A stretch of 64,000 nt of DNA from Massilimicrobiota sp. An134 (GTDB taxonomy: Bacteria; Bacillota_I; Bacilli_A; Erysipelotrichales; Coprobacillaceae): positions 1 through 64,000 of the forward strand of contig NZ_NFLH01000010.1 of assembly GCF_002160815.1 (NCBI RefSeq), given 5' to 3'. Below, in pieces: positions 8,188 to 16,836 of this stretch (the stretch's first letter is position 1; each line of letters opens with the position of its first letter). The translations under genes and the position numbers were made by a program. Under the pieces are notes generated by a model. The model was not told where the DNA came from, ran no database searches, and saw only the letters and a list, made by a program, of their open reading frames with translations.

Positions 8188-8548
8188 ATAGTAAGTACCT
8201 CCTTTTTTATTGTACTTACATTTTAAATGAATATCCGCAGTCTTGTTAGTGCCTTTTCATTTGTCGCTTACAAACACTACAATCATAAGTAAAAATATGC
8301 ACCACTTTTAAGTGGTGCTATCAAAACATATCAATGGTGATCAAATTGTATACAATTGGTGCATGAATTAAGAATTAAGTGGCTGACTAAAGCAAAATAA
8401 TCAGTATAGTACTTTATTTATTAAACTTGATTATTTATTGTAAATTCTAATAACTTTTTTATCCTCATGTTTTTATGATATATTATTGACTTGAACAGTG
8501 AGTAACAACATAATATTTTCGTTTTATACATGTAATTAGAAAATTATA
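8188..8548. other. Right ends of the IS66 and IS21 elements and adjoining spacer
   Basis: Contains the IS66 right end (about 8260-8271), several GGTGCT/GGTGAT subterminal repeats typical of IS21-type ends (8300-8365), the right terminal repeat (8348-8381), then about 165 bases of AT-rich sequence with no recognisable gene. Confidence 0.6.
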
Positions 8549-9061
8549 CTAATTTGGAATAATAATTTCTCCTGCATCGGCACCTAACTTTCCTCCACCA
8601 CTGCTACCACCATTTCCCAAAGTGAGTCCTAGCTCAGATTCTGGATATGAACTATAATTTTTAATGATATAACTCCATCCTCCTGGTGCAGTGTCTTGAT
8701 TAATAAAGCATGCAAATTTATCTTGCCACCCATTAGGTGCCGTTACATAATATGCAGCTTTTGGACAAGTAAAACTAGAATTATGTAAATAAACTCTATA
8801 AGATGCATAAGGTACATCAGCATATGTTATACTCTTATGCACCCATATACACTCGTTAGTCTCTTTTCCCGGTGTCCCTAATCTATGATCACCATTATAA
8901 TCATTTGCTCCTTTACCATAAGTATATCCAGTACTTTTAAAATTACCAGGTGCTGAAGACAGTGGATCATTATCAATAACTATATATTTAGCTGCATACA
9001 CACTAGTAATCGTAACTAAACAAACTATAAACACTGAAAACATTCCTATTATTTTCTTCAT
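8549..9061 (-). CDS. Small exported protein, golvesin-like fold suspected
   Basis: A 170-aa protein with a clear signal peptide (residues 1-23, KKIIGMFSVFIVCLVT, cleavage after VYA). The mature part has a pattern seen in golvesin C-terminal-like carbohydrate-binding domains: an opening strand (KYIVIDNDPLSSAP), a middle ICWVHKS-like segment (CIWVHKSITYADV) and a closing AAYYVTAPNGW. The tail is glycine-rich (GNGGSSGGG). Three nucleotides separate it from the upstream gene, so both are likely one operon. A ribosome binding site (AAGGA) precedes the ATG. The fold suggestion is by eye; the function is unknown. Confidence 0.65.
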   Translation of the reverse strand: MKKIIGMFSVFIVCLVTITSVYAAKYIVIDNDPLSSAPGNFKSTGYTYGKGANDYNGDHRLGTPGKETNECIWVHKSITYADVPYASYRVYLHNSSFTCPKAAYYVTAPNGWQDKFACFINQDTAPGGWSYIIKNYSSYPESELGLTLGNGGSSGGGKLGADAGEIIIPN

Positions 9062-9064
9062 TTC

Positions 9065-10003
9065 TTATCCTTCCTTTATCATACTACTATGTTTATCAAA
9101 TACGTTTGTCTTTAAAATTTGATTGATATTTAATGTATTGATTTGAGTGAAAAATGTATCATTTCCTTCATCATCAATTAAATGTGATTCAAGTAAAATA
9201 CCTGTAGATGAATCAATAATAAATTTTGAAGAAATAGCATTATGTTTTTCTTTATAATATTCATTTAATTTAGACTCTACAACCACACAATTTCTACCTA
9301 GGTATTTATCATTTGAAACAATATTCCATTTATTGAAATCTGTACCCATAAATCCAATCGCAAAATCTTCAGGTAATAAAACTGTTTTAGTAATTCCCAT
9401 AAGTGAAGTTTCAGTTTTTCTAACATATGTTTCTTTTCCATCGGTTGTTATTATCCTATCCTCTATTGAATCAATATTTTTACTTTTCTTTTTCAATGAA
9501 TCAGGAATAAAGATTTTATCATAACTTAACTGACTATACTCCCCATTTCTTGCTGATTCATCTGATACACCTTGTGAAGCAAGATAATCATCACTTCTAT
9601 ATACAGAATAGTATTCCCCATTAAAGACACTTTCTTCAAACGGATCAGTAATACTCTTTGTTTTTAAATTTCTAAATGTATTTTTCTCATATGACTTGGA
9701 GTTCTCTATGTCAACAATAAAATCAACATCCATATCTGTATCAGCATTTTTTGAATAATATCTAAATGAACCTGATGCATTTTTAAAATAATCAATAGAA
9801 TTAATCATCATATTTAATAGTTCTCTCTTATCTGCATCTGAATTTGTAAAAACTTTTGATGAATTATTACTAAGATTTAAGGTTTCATCATTTGATATTG
9901 CTTTAGCATTTTCTATGGGATTATGAGCATTATAAAGTGTTATAGTACCCACAAACAGACCTAAAATAACACCACTAATCAAAATTTTCTTTCTCTTCTT
10001 CAT
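9065..10003 (-). CDS. Membrane-anchored or exported protein, LolA/RseB-like fold possible
   Basis: A 312-aa protein with a basic N-terminus and one hydrophobic segment (residues 8-24). The long exported part ends with alternating strands (NCVVVESKLNEYY, SKFIIDSSTGILLES) that resemble the LolA/RseB-like fold used by sigma-factor regulators and lipoprotein carriers. I cannot name a family with confidence. It is the first gene of a two-gene unit with the golvesin-like protein, and AAGGAG sits nine bases before its ATG. A partner role on the cell surface is inferred from co-transcription. Confidence 0.6.
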   Translation of the reverse strand: MKKRKKILISGVILGLFVGTITLYNAHNPIENAKAISNDETLNLSNNSSKVFTNSDADKRELLNMMINSIDYFKNASGSFRYYSKNADTDMDVDFIVDIENSKSYEKNTFRNLKTKSITDPFEESVFNGEYYSVYRSDDYLASQGVSDESARNGEYSQLSYDKIFIPDSLKKKSKNIDSIEDRIITTDGKETYVRKTETSLMGITKTVLLPEDFAIGFMGTDFNKWNIVSNDKYLGRNCVVVESKLNEYYKEKHNAISSKFIIDSSTGILLESHLIDDEGNDTFFTQINTLNINQILKTNVFDKHSSMIKEG

Positions 10004-10200
10004 AGATATAGATCTCCTTCATTTTATACGATAAGATTAATTTTATAAGCTAGCCTATGTATAGAAAACTATCATAAATAAATTTTTATGTAAATATACT
10101 TTGAACAAAATGCACATATATTGTATAAAAAGACAATATTAAAATATAGTAACAATAATTATGAAATAGATAATTCTATTTATGCTATTATTTAACTTGG

Positions 10201-11160
10201 TTAATCACTTGTCACAGTGTTAATCAAATTAGATAATAAAATCGTAAAAATGATTTCAACAATATAAAAAATGAAGTTAAACCTTATATCACATTTTTGC
10301 TTTCTCTTTTTAATAGACGTTGTACTATGCCTTGCATCTGCTACATATGTTTCTATTGTATCTCCATATTCAAAATCCAAGAAATCCTTTAGATGATAAA
10401 AGGCTGTACTATCATGAATATTACCTGAATCCAGGCTCATTCCTAGTATGTATCCATGTCCGTCACAGGCAACATTGACATTGTATGCAAAGCATTTTTC
10501 CTTTTCTCCCTTATGAAAATAGCCACAGGCTGGGTCGCTTAGGCTCGTTTTAATTTCTTTTGTGTCTGGAAGTTCTTTTTTTTTACGCTTTAATTCCTTC
10601 TTGAAATGTTCCGCTCTATCCTTATCTATTTCTTCATCAAGTTCCTTCTGATATCTTTTCGATGCAATCTCAACTTCCTTGTTGATTGATTTGTTTTTAT
10701 TGGCATTGGCCTTAAGATGTGTTCCATCCACAAATACAACACTTGGATCTACTATGCCACATTCAACAAGTTCCTTGATGTAATGTTCAAAAATTTTAAT
10801 AGCTGTATTATCCTTTTTAAACTTTCTTATATAGTTCTGAGAGAAAGTGGAATGATCAGGAACTTCTTCATCGAGTCCCAATCCAAGAAACCATCTATAG
10901 GCAATATTCACCTTGACTTCTTCACATGTTCTTCTCATTGAATGAATGCCAAAAATAATATTGATAAACATCATCTTAAATAAAATAACAGGATCAACTC
11001 TATTCGTTCCTTCTTTAGAATAAAGTGGAACACAGATTTCATAAATAAAGTCCCAGTCAATGAATTCATCTAGCTTTCTGACAAAATGATCCTGTGGGAC
11101 AAAATCATCAAGCATTCCAAGAATAAAGCTTTGATTAGCTACATATCTGTTTCTTGCCAT
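10201..11160 (-). pseudogene. Truncated IS1182-type DDE transposase
   Basis: A 319-aa frame with the N-terminal two thirds of an IS1182-family (DDE) transposase: FIDWDFIYEICVPLYS, a domain around VPDHSTFSQNYIR, the first catalytic Asp in VFVDGTHLKAN, a cysteine region (YFHKGEKEKCFAYNV), and the second Asp in YVADARHST. The sequence then departs into KKRKQKCDIRFNF and an unrelated hydrophobic tail; the final glutamate region is absent. Usual length is 450-500 aa, so it is 3'-truncated and probably inactive. Confidence 0.8.
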
Positions 11161-11747
11161 AAAATATCAGTCCTTCCATACCTCTATTATACTACAATAC
11201 AAAGGACAATATTTCATTTATATGATCATCGAAATGAATAAAAAATTCTAATTTTAACAAGAATTAATTTTTATTATTTACCATAAGCATTGAATAGTTA
11301 ATCAAAATAATCAGAAAATATCACTTAATTAAAAATGTAAGAATAGTTAATCAACACAACCAAAATGATTAGTCAATTTGAACAGAATATTCAATAGAAA
11401 ATATTTAAATACATATCAAAACAGAATTATTAGAAATATACCATATCGATTACGATAATTACAGTAACATTAAAAGTATATCATCAAGGTTATTATAGTA
11501 TATTTTGATCACAACAAATTATAATAACTTTTCTTAAAAAATCTCAATTAATTATTTACTCTATGTTGATTATTAGCTCTCCTAAAATCACTTAGCTTAT
11601 TAAAATTTTGATAATGATGGATCAACATGTTTTAATACCATTAAATGTATTTCGTACACAATTTATGCCTCTTATTCAAACACAATTTACAATTTTTATT
11701 TCATATATTATCTTATATATATATTTGTGCAAAGGAGGTGTTCTAAT
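11161..11747. other. AT-rich spacer with short direct repeats
   Basis: About 590 bases upstream of the IS1182 relic and the next exported protein. I see only a 14-bp direct repeat (GAATAGTTAATCAA at 11292-11305 and 11341-11354) and many TTAATCA words. It could hold the decayed IS end. No gene recognised. Confidence 0.5.
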
Positions 11748-12170
11748 ATGATAAAAAAAATAATATCTTGTGCAGTTGTAATGTTCATTTTTGCATTATC
11801 ATGTACAAATTCTTTTGCCGTAACAGATAGTGCTTCGAAATCTTATTCAGGTTATGGTACCTTAAAAGGGACAATTGAAATGGAAAAAGCAAGTAACTCA
11901 AAATCTGTTTATCTAGTTACAACAATTGGAAAAAAATGTAACTATGTTGGCTGGAAATTATCTATCAAAAATGCAACAAGCGGTGAAACATACTTAAGTA
12001 CTGTAACGAGAAGCTCAAGCAACACTACTAAACATTCTGAAGGCATGATTTTTCAAAAAGGTTACAATAGTACACACACAAAAATTTTTAATAACAAATG
12101 CGTTGCTTATGGTACTCATGAATTCAGACATACTACGTCAGGCGTAGTGTATACAAAAGTTGTATTATAG
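11748..12170 (+). CDS. Small exported protein of unknown function (140 aa)
   Basis: The start is set at 11748 because AAGGAGGTG lies seven bases upstream; an upstream ATG at 11727 is unlikely. A signal peptide occupies residues 1-24 (IISCAVVMFIFALSC, cleavage after SFA). The mature 115 residues are rich in Ser, Thr, Lys and Tyr and look all-beta, with two cysteines (KKCNYVG, NNKCVAYG) that could form a disulfide. The size and style resemble the exported protein at 14770-15174. No family recognised. A strong hairpin follows at once, so it is a single-gene transcript. Confidence 0.75.
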   Translation: MIKKIISCAVVMFIFALSCTNSFAVTDSASKSYSGYGTLKGTIEMEKASNSKSVYLVTTIGKKCNYVGWKLSIKNATSGETYLSTVTRSSSNTTKHSEGMIFQKGYNSTHTKIFNNKCVAYGTHEFRHTTSGVVYTKVVL

Positions 12171-12175
12171 TAAAG

Positions 12176-12215
12176 AAAATAATAGATAAATTCCATATTT
12201 ATCTATTATTTTTAT
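12176..12215 (+). terminator. Strong intrinsic terminator
   Basis: Perfect 15-bp arms at 12176-12190 and 12198-12212 with a 7-base loop, ending in a U-rich run. It begins just after the stop of the exported protein gene. Confidence 0.8.
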
Positions 12216-12730
12216 AAATTATAGATATTTTATATCTTACTTGCCTACCTTGTTCTATCAATACATGTATATATTATTTTTTCATTATATTAAAACCTGA
12301 GTGAAAAACAAAACGGAAAAAGTTTTACACATTTAAATTAGTTTAATTCATAAAACTTTAATTGACTAAAGGATTATACATAGTCCCTTTAATAAATATA
12401 AATATTACAAATTTCAAAGAAAGGAGAATAGTGAACTATTTAAGAATTATGACAAATTAAAGTTTTCAAAAATACATAATAAGAATTAAATATCTAAACT
12501 TTTTGTCTTTGAAAAATGGCTTGTTTACGTAATGAATAGTAGTAAACATACATAAATAAAATAATTACATCTGTATTAGAAAGATATAAAACAACATAGT
12601 AAATCATTTAATCTAAGATAATCAGTAATATTATGTATTTCAATTAGAAATTTTTATATACTTTTGATTTAGTATAATTTAATCACATATTTGTCATTTT
12701 TACCTTAATAAAGCTTACTTCATAACAGAA
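12216..12730. other. AT-rich spacer before the lipoprotein gene
   Basis: About 515 bases with no recognised gene. A ribosome-binding-site-like AAGGAGA at 12420-12426 precedes a nine-codon frame (GTG at 12432) that could be a leader peptide, but nothing supports its expression. Confidence 0.45.
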
Positions 12731-13597
12731 ATGATTATTAAAAAATTTTTGATATGTTTTCTCGTTATATGTTTATGTGGGTGTACTGTTTCAGAAGATA
12801 AAAACGAAGAAAATAATCAAGAAATATTATATTCTTTTGAACAATCAACAAATCTCACAAATAATCAGTATATAGAGTCATCAATAAATTTTGACTACAC
12901 TTTTAATAATAACGGAACAAGTATTACTTATGGATTAATGATTTTCATTGATGGTTATATACAAGAGTTTAGATTAAATAATTCTTCTAATAATTTTTTT
13001 CAAATTATATCATCTTCTGAAAATACTTCAACAAAGTATTCCATAACCATTGATAATCCAATAGTTAATGCACAATCTAAAAATCATACAATTAATATAG
13101 CCGGAATTCTTAATCCGGCAAAAAAATATGAATTAAATAATTATAACATAGAACACAGCTTATCCCAAACAATAAACTATTCTATTCAAGGCAATTTTAA
13201 AAGAAGATACAGTATAGATGATTTTAAATGCATTTTACCAAAAAACAATTTAAATGATTCAATGTTAAGTGAACTTAACATTGAAAAGAAACAATTAAAC
13301 CAAGAAATATTTTTTGAATTTATACAGTCTAATAAAAAAATCATTGACACAATAAACAAAAAAAATAATTTAGATATCAGAATATTTGGAAAAACAGGAA
13401 AATATGCAATCTATCTATTTACTGATGGTATACCATATGAAAATAAACCAATGAAAATTATTGATGTGCAATCAAATCAATATACCGAATTTAACATTGA
13501 TTTAGCTAAATATGATTGTAAAAATTTTTTCTTAATAGCTTGTCCAATGAATAATAAAGATTATATATACCAATCTGCTAAATTTGTCATGGAGTAA
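12731..13597 (+). CDS. Lipoprotein of unknown function paired with a DivIB-like protein
   Basis: A 288-aa protein with a lipoprotein signal peptide: hydrophobic IIKKFLICFLVICLCGC, lipid-acceptor Cys at residue 18. The mature part is Asn/Ser/Ile-rich and mostly beta, with no recognisable domain. The ribosome binding site is weak. The stop lies four bases before the DivIB-like gene, so both form one operon, followed by a terminator at 14343. It probably works on the outer face of the membrane with its neighbour; this is inferred from linkage only. Confidence 0.7.
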   Translation: MIIKKFLICFLVICLCGCTVSEDKNEENNQEILYSFEQSTNLTNNQYIESSINFDYTFNNNGTSITYGLMIFIDGYIQEFRLNNSSNNFFQIISSSENTSTKYSITIDNPIVNAQSKNHTINIAGILNPAKKYELNNYNIEHSLSQTINYSIQGNFKRRYSIDDFKCILPKNNLNDSMLSELNIEKKQLNQEIFFEFIQSNKKIIDTINKKNNLDIRIFGKTGKYAIYLFTDGIPYENKPMKIIDVQSNQYTEFNIDLAKYDCKNFFLIACPMNNKDYIYQSAKFVME

Positions 13598-13601
13598 AAA
13601 A

Positions 13602-14342
13602 ATGAGTAGTTATACAATATATAAAATATTACAAAAAACTAAAAAAAAACATAGAATAAAAAAATATAAGATAGCCTTCATTATTATTCTCATTGCATTA
13701 ATAATATCTTTATTTGCAAGTGATATTTTTAAAATAAAAAACATTGATATTAATTGTAATGACCAAATCATTTCACAAAATGTTCGAGAAGCCATGAGTA
13801 ACTACATTAATAAATATTATTTATTTTTGGATGAAAATAATATAAAAAATATAATAATGGAAACAAACAAAAACATCAAGAAAGTTGACATAACAAACAA
13901 ATATAATGGATCAATTGAAATAAATATCGTAAAAGCTGAATCTATAGCATATTCAGAAATAAACAGTCATTATTATATAATCAATGAACTTGGAAATATA
14001 AGTCAATGCAGTCAGGATCAATTACCTTTATATACTACTAAATGCATAAATTTCCCTTCCAAAGATATTCTTGAAAAATTTGCAAAACAATATTATAAAA
14101 TAAGAGACATTATAAGAAATGATGTTAGTGATATTGAGTTTGTATCAGATGATTATAATTCAATTTTAATTCGCCTTTATTTAATAAATACTAATGTAAT
14201 TCAAATAAGAGTTGAAGATATGGTTTCTCAACTTGAGAAAGACACTTTTCCCTATGAAGCATATATGCAAGTATATAAAAATAATTATATTTTTAGTTTT
14301 GAAGGAAAATATGTTTATATAAAGAAAATAAAATTACAATAA
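13602..14342 (+). CDS. FtsQ/DivIB-like single-pass membrane protein
   Basis: A 246-aa protein with DivIB architecture: a basic cytoplasmic N-terminus, one membrane segment (residues about 25-42), a POTRA-like domain beginning FKIKNIDINCN and running through YLFLDENNIKNII, then a beta domain (IEINIVKAESIAYSEI, YYIINELGNI). The start at 13602 has GGAG eight bases upstream; an earlier ATG would overlap the lipoprotein. DivIB organises the FtsL/DivIC division complex in Firmicutes. A copy on an accessory region beside a lipoprotein, away from the dcw cluster, is unexpected; it may be a paralogue with a specialised task. Confidence 0.7.
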   Translation: MSSYTIYKILQKTKKKHRIKKYKIAFIIILIALIISLFASDIFKIKNIDINCNDQIISQNVREAMSNYINKYYLFLDENNIKNIIMETNKNIKKVDITNKYNGSIEINIVKAESIAYSEINSHYYIINELGNISQCSQDQLPLYTTKCINFPSKDILEKFAKQYYKIRDIIRNDVSDIEFVSDDYNSILIRLYLINTNVIQIRVEDMVSQLEKDTFPYEAYMQVYKNNYIFSFEGKYVYIKKIKLQ

Positions 14343-14393
14343 AATACCTTGCCACAAATGTTTGTTAAACGTTTTGCGGCAAAGTATTTTTTA
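14343..14393 (+). terminator. Terminator of the lipoprotein-DivIB-like operon
   Basis: AATAC-TTGCC pairs with GGCAA-GTATT across a 25-base loop that can fold further, followed by a run of six U. It starts right after the stop codon. Confidence 0.75.
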
Positions 14394-14435
14394 TTGTGTA
14401 TTTATGATTTTATATAAATATGTACTTAGCAATTT

Positions 14436-14630
14436 TTACTCCATATCTATTATAAAATTATTTTTTAACTGCGCACTCTTCTTTACACTCATCATTACTA
14501 TTACCTTAAATTTTATATATTTATTTTTAGTTCCCTCTACAATTCCAACATAATAAGACTCATTATCATAATGTCTATCATAGAATATTAAATTACCATA
14601 TGATTCATCTATATGTATTATTTTATTCAT
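14436..14630 (-). pseudogene. Fossil CHAP domain, relic of a second copy of the hydrolase gene
   Basis: The minus strand encodes GNLIFYDRHYDNES and YYVGIVEGTKNKYI, which align by eye with the CHAP C-terminus of the hydrolase at 16837-18384 (GDLIFFDWNNDNDPDHVGIV). The DNA is also similar along about 150 bases, including CATCATTACT-TTACC. The catalytic cysteine region is gone, the His is replaced by Tyr, and the frame is degraded downstream. It is a leftover from a duplication or an older, related element. Confidence 0.6.
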
Positions 14631-14769
14631 AAATATTGCCTTTTATTCATAAATATTACATTTTGTTCATAACACATTTACATATTTTTATAACTATATT
14701 TTAATATATATGGAAAGGAGAATTCACAATTCTAAATTATATTTTAAATAACAGGGAGGAATGAATATT

Positions 14770-15174
14770 ATGAAAAAAAATAAACTTTTTTTGAAGTCAG
14801 CATTAGTATTATTTATAGGAATTTGTAGTATATCAAGTGTTTTTGCAAGTAGTTATACTGGAAAGTTTACCATGACACACATGATTGTTTCAAAACAATC
14901 ATTGTATTTATCTGGGAAAAAAACTGTTAAAGGAACAGCAAAGATTACAGATCTTGGAGGTGGTAATGTAAGTGCCGCAGCTTTAACAGCTGAACTTGTT
15001 CAACCACAGATTTTTGGATATAAGATTTGTTACACCACATCTGCTGGCAAATTAAAATTAGGTTCAAGATCCTTTACTTTTGGAGAAAAAAAATACCCGG
15101 GTGATACATATTACTTTGCATTAGAACATGGAACTGGATTCCCTATATCTGGAGAATTTACAGTTAATTGGTAG
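14770..15174 (+). CDS. Small exported protein of unknown function (134 aa)
   Basis: The start at 14770 is preferred because AGGGAGG ends ten bases upstream; an in-frame ATG at 14761 is too close. A signal peptide covers residues 1-27 (FLKSALVLFIGICSISSVFA). The mature part is all-beta in character (GKFTMTHMIVSKQSLYLSG) and ends in an aromatic strand FTVNW. The VanZ-like gene starts nine bases after its stop, so the two are probably cotranscribed. It resembles the exported protein at 11748 in size and style, but I cannot claim homology. Confidence 0.75.
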   Translation: MKKNKLFLKSALVLFIGICSISSVFASSYTGKFTMTHMIVSKQSLYLSGKKTVKGTAKITDLGGGNVSAAALTAELVQPQIFGYKICYTTSAGKLKLGSRSFTFGEKKYPGDTYYFALEHGTGFPISGEFTVNW

Positions 15175-15182
15175 AAAAAAGT

Positions 15183-15794
15183 ATGAGGTTTATCATTGAT
15201 TTACCCTTAAAAACATTTATTGTTTTGTTTATAATTTGTTCAATAATTGTCATGATTTTGCATTATCTACGTTATAAACAAAAAAAAGCTAAGTATTCTC
15301 TTTTCTTCAAACTATCAATATTACTTTACATTTTATTGTTGATCAAAGTCGCATTTTTAGGAATACAAATTACAGATGAAGAAGGATATAAAATCCTTTT
15401 GGAGTATGGCTTGATTAACAATGCACGATTTATTCAATTAATTCCTTTTAAAACAATATTAGATGTTTTAAGTACTGTAGAGACATTAAGTGTAACATAT
15501 ATACAAATTGTTGGGAATATTATTTTATTGACACCACTTTCATTTATATTATGTTATATCAAGGAGTTTTCAGCAAGAAAAACATTGTTATTTACTTTTT
15601 TTGTGTCATTGTTTATAGAATCATATCAATTGATCATAAGTTTAATAACTAAGATTCCTAGTCATACATTTGATATAGATGACATAATATTAAATATTTT
15701 TGGGGCAGTAATTGTAATAGTAGTATCAATATTTATTAAGAGAAATGAAAAAATAAAAAATTTCATTGATAATTTTATATATAAAGACAATTAA
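15183..15794 (+). CDS. VanZ-like membrane protein
   Basis: A 203-aa membrane protein with about five hydrophobic segments and the VanZ-family signatures: FIQLIPFKTI, QIVGNIILLTPLSF, SLFIESYQ and FDIDDIILNIFGA. VanZ-like proteins can lower teicoplanin susceptibility or act in membrane/cell-wall adaptation; the precise activity is unknown. The ATG at 15183 is preferred over TTG at 15168. It follows the exported protein gene closely and a terminator-like hairpin lies about 105 bases downstream. Confidence 0.8.
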   Translation: MRFIIDLPLKTFIVLFIICSIIVMILHYLRYKQKKAKYSLFFKLSILLYILLLIKVAFLGIQITDEEGYKILLEYGLINNARFIQLIPFKTILDVLSTVETLSVTYIQIVGNIILLTPLSFILCYIKEFSARKTLLFTFFVSLFIESYQLIISLITKIPSHTFDIDDIILNIFGAVIVIVVSIFIKRNEKIKNFIDNFIYKDN

Positions 15795-15900
15795 TATGTT
15801 GCATAGTATATATTTTTGTTCGTTTATTGATTTACAGTAATTATATTTTTTATAAGTAATATATTTAAAAAATTTATTATGGTTTGAATGATATCAACAG

Positions 15901-15955
15901 CTGTAACGATATGGCTTTCAAAAGGTTATTTCGTTGCAGCATTTTTCGTTACACA
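15901..15955 (+). terminator. Terminator downstream of the VanZ-like gene
   Basis: GCTGTAACGA pairs with TCGTTGCAGC (one mismatch) and is followed by AUUUUUCG. It lies about 105 bases after the VanZ-like stop. Confidence 0.6.
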
Positions 15956-16087
15956 TACGTTATTTTTTATAATTACTGATAATATACTAAATAATATAAA
16001 TATTTGGATTTTCATACATAATTACTGTATATCAATATAAGTAAGAATTAATTACAATGAATTTTTATTTATCATAGGCCACTTGAA

Positions 16088-16638
16088 CCACTTATTTTTT
16101 GTAAGTAATTTTAAATTGATTATTTCATGCGTTATGCACCATCGATACACAGTTTAAGCACCATTTTATAATATTCAATTCACATGTAAAGCACCATTAA
16201 TACACATGATTAGCTCCACTTTTGTTATCATAATATTGAGAGTGACAGACTCAAAGTTTCTGTCAAACCTATTCTTGAATTAGGTGCAGCAGGTATTTCA
16301 ATACGTAAAATTGAGGCTTAACGCATGCATCAAGCTCATTGGTAAGCTATTTATAAACCCACTAATATTTATTCTTAATTATTAAGGCATAGCTGATTAA
16401 ATATTATGATTTAAGTTGCTCATCAATTCTGATAAAACTGATTAATAGGTTGACCAGCCAAATAATATACTCCTTTTGATGTCATATTTAATTGTAGATA
16501 GGTATCAAAAATATCAATACAAAGTCAATTCTACAAGATTTATTCATATTCTAAGAAAGTTTTTTGAATGGTGCTATTCATTTGCATAGGTGGTGCTACA
16601 ATTATCTACTGCTGGTGCTGATGTTGTGAATTAAGTGG
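16088..16638. mobile_element. Internally deleted IS21-type relic (about 550 bp)
   Basis: The ends AACCACTTATT (16086 onward) and the complement of AACCACTTAA (to 16640) face each other. The left part is colinear with the left end of the decayed element at 4332: subterminal GCACCAT repeats, GTTATCATAATATTGAGAGT, then istA codons (VSVKPILELGAA, SIRKIEA). Here the istA start and nearly all coding sequence are deleted. The right part has the GGTGCT repeats seen near 8300-8365. Confidence 0.65.
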
Positions 16639-16836
16639 TTGAAGAACGTGAAATAATCATTAAATTTTGGATTTTTTAAAAAATAAGCAATATAAATCAA
16701 CTTTTTTCTCTAAAAAATATAAAATATTTTCGACAAGTGTGTCTGATGGTCTATGATATTTTTATTTATTAAAAAAGTTTGAAACCACTTTAGTTCATTG
16801 TTCAAAACTTTAATCTTCAAAATATTTTATATACCA

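Larger units (their letters stand above)
5905..8275 (-). mobile_element. IS66-family insertion sequence with tnpA, tnpB, tnpC
   Basis: A standard IS66 set, tnpA-tnpB-tnpC, reads on the minus strand with all three frames intact. The right end is probably near 8260-8271, where the minus strand begins GTAAGCGACAAATG, a GTAA start typical of IS66 termini. The left end could not be fixed. Base composition is visibly richer in GC than the surrounding AT-rich relic, consistent with a recent arrival. Confidence 0.75.
4332..8382. mobile_element. Decayed IS21-type element carrying a nested IS66 element
   Basis: Imperfect terminal inverted repeats lie at 4333-4366 and 8348-8381 (30 of 34 positions match by eye, both containing ATTGTATAC). 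Inside are broken istA and istB remnants on the plus strand and a full IS66-type set on the minus strand. The layout says an IS21-family element decayed and received an IS66 insertion after its istB gene. Target duplications could not be identified. Confidence 0.7.

Noticed and set aside
12420-12462. Nine-codon leader peptide frame after AAGGAG
   Set aside because: No attenuator or coding neighbour follows closely and there is no way to support expression from sequence alone.
14362-14553. Plus-strand 63-aa hydrophobic open frame
   Set aside because: It is the complement of the fossil CHAP domain on the minus strand and has no ribosome binding site.
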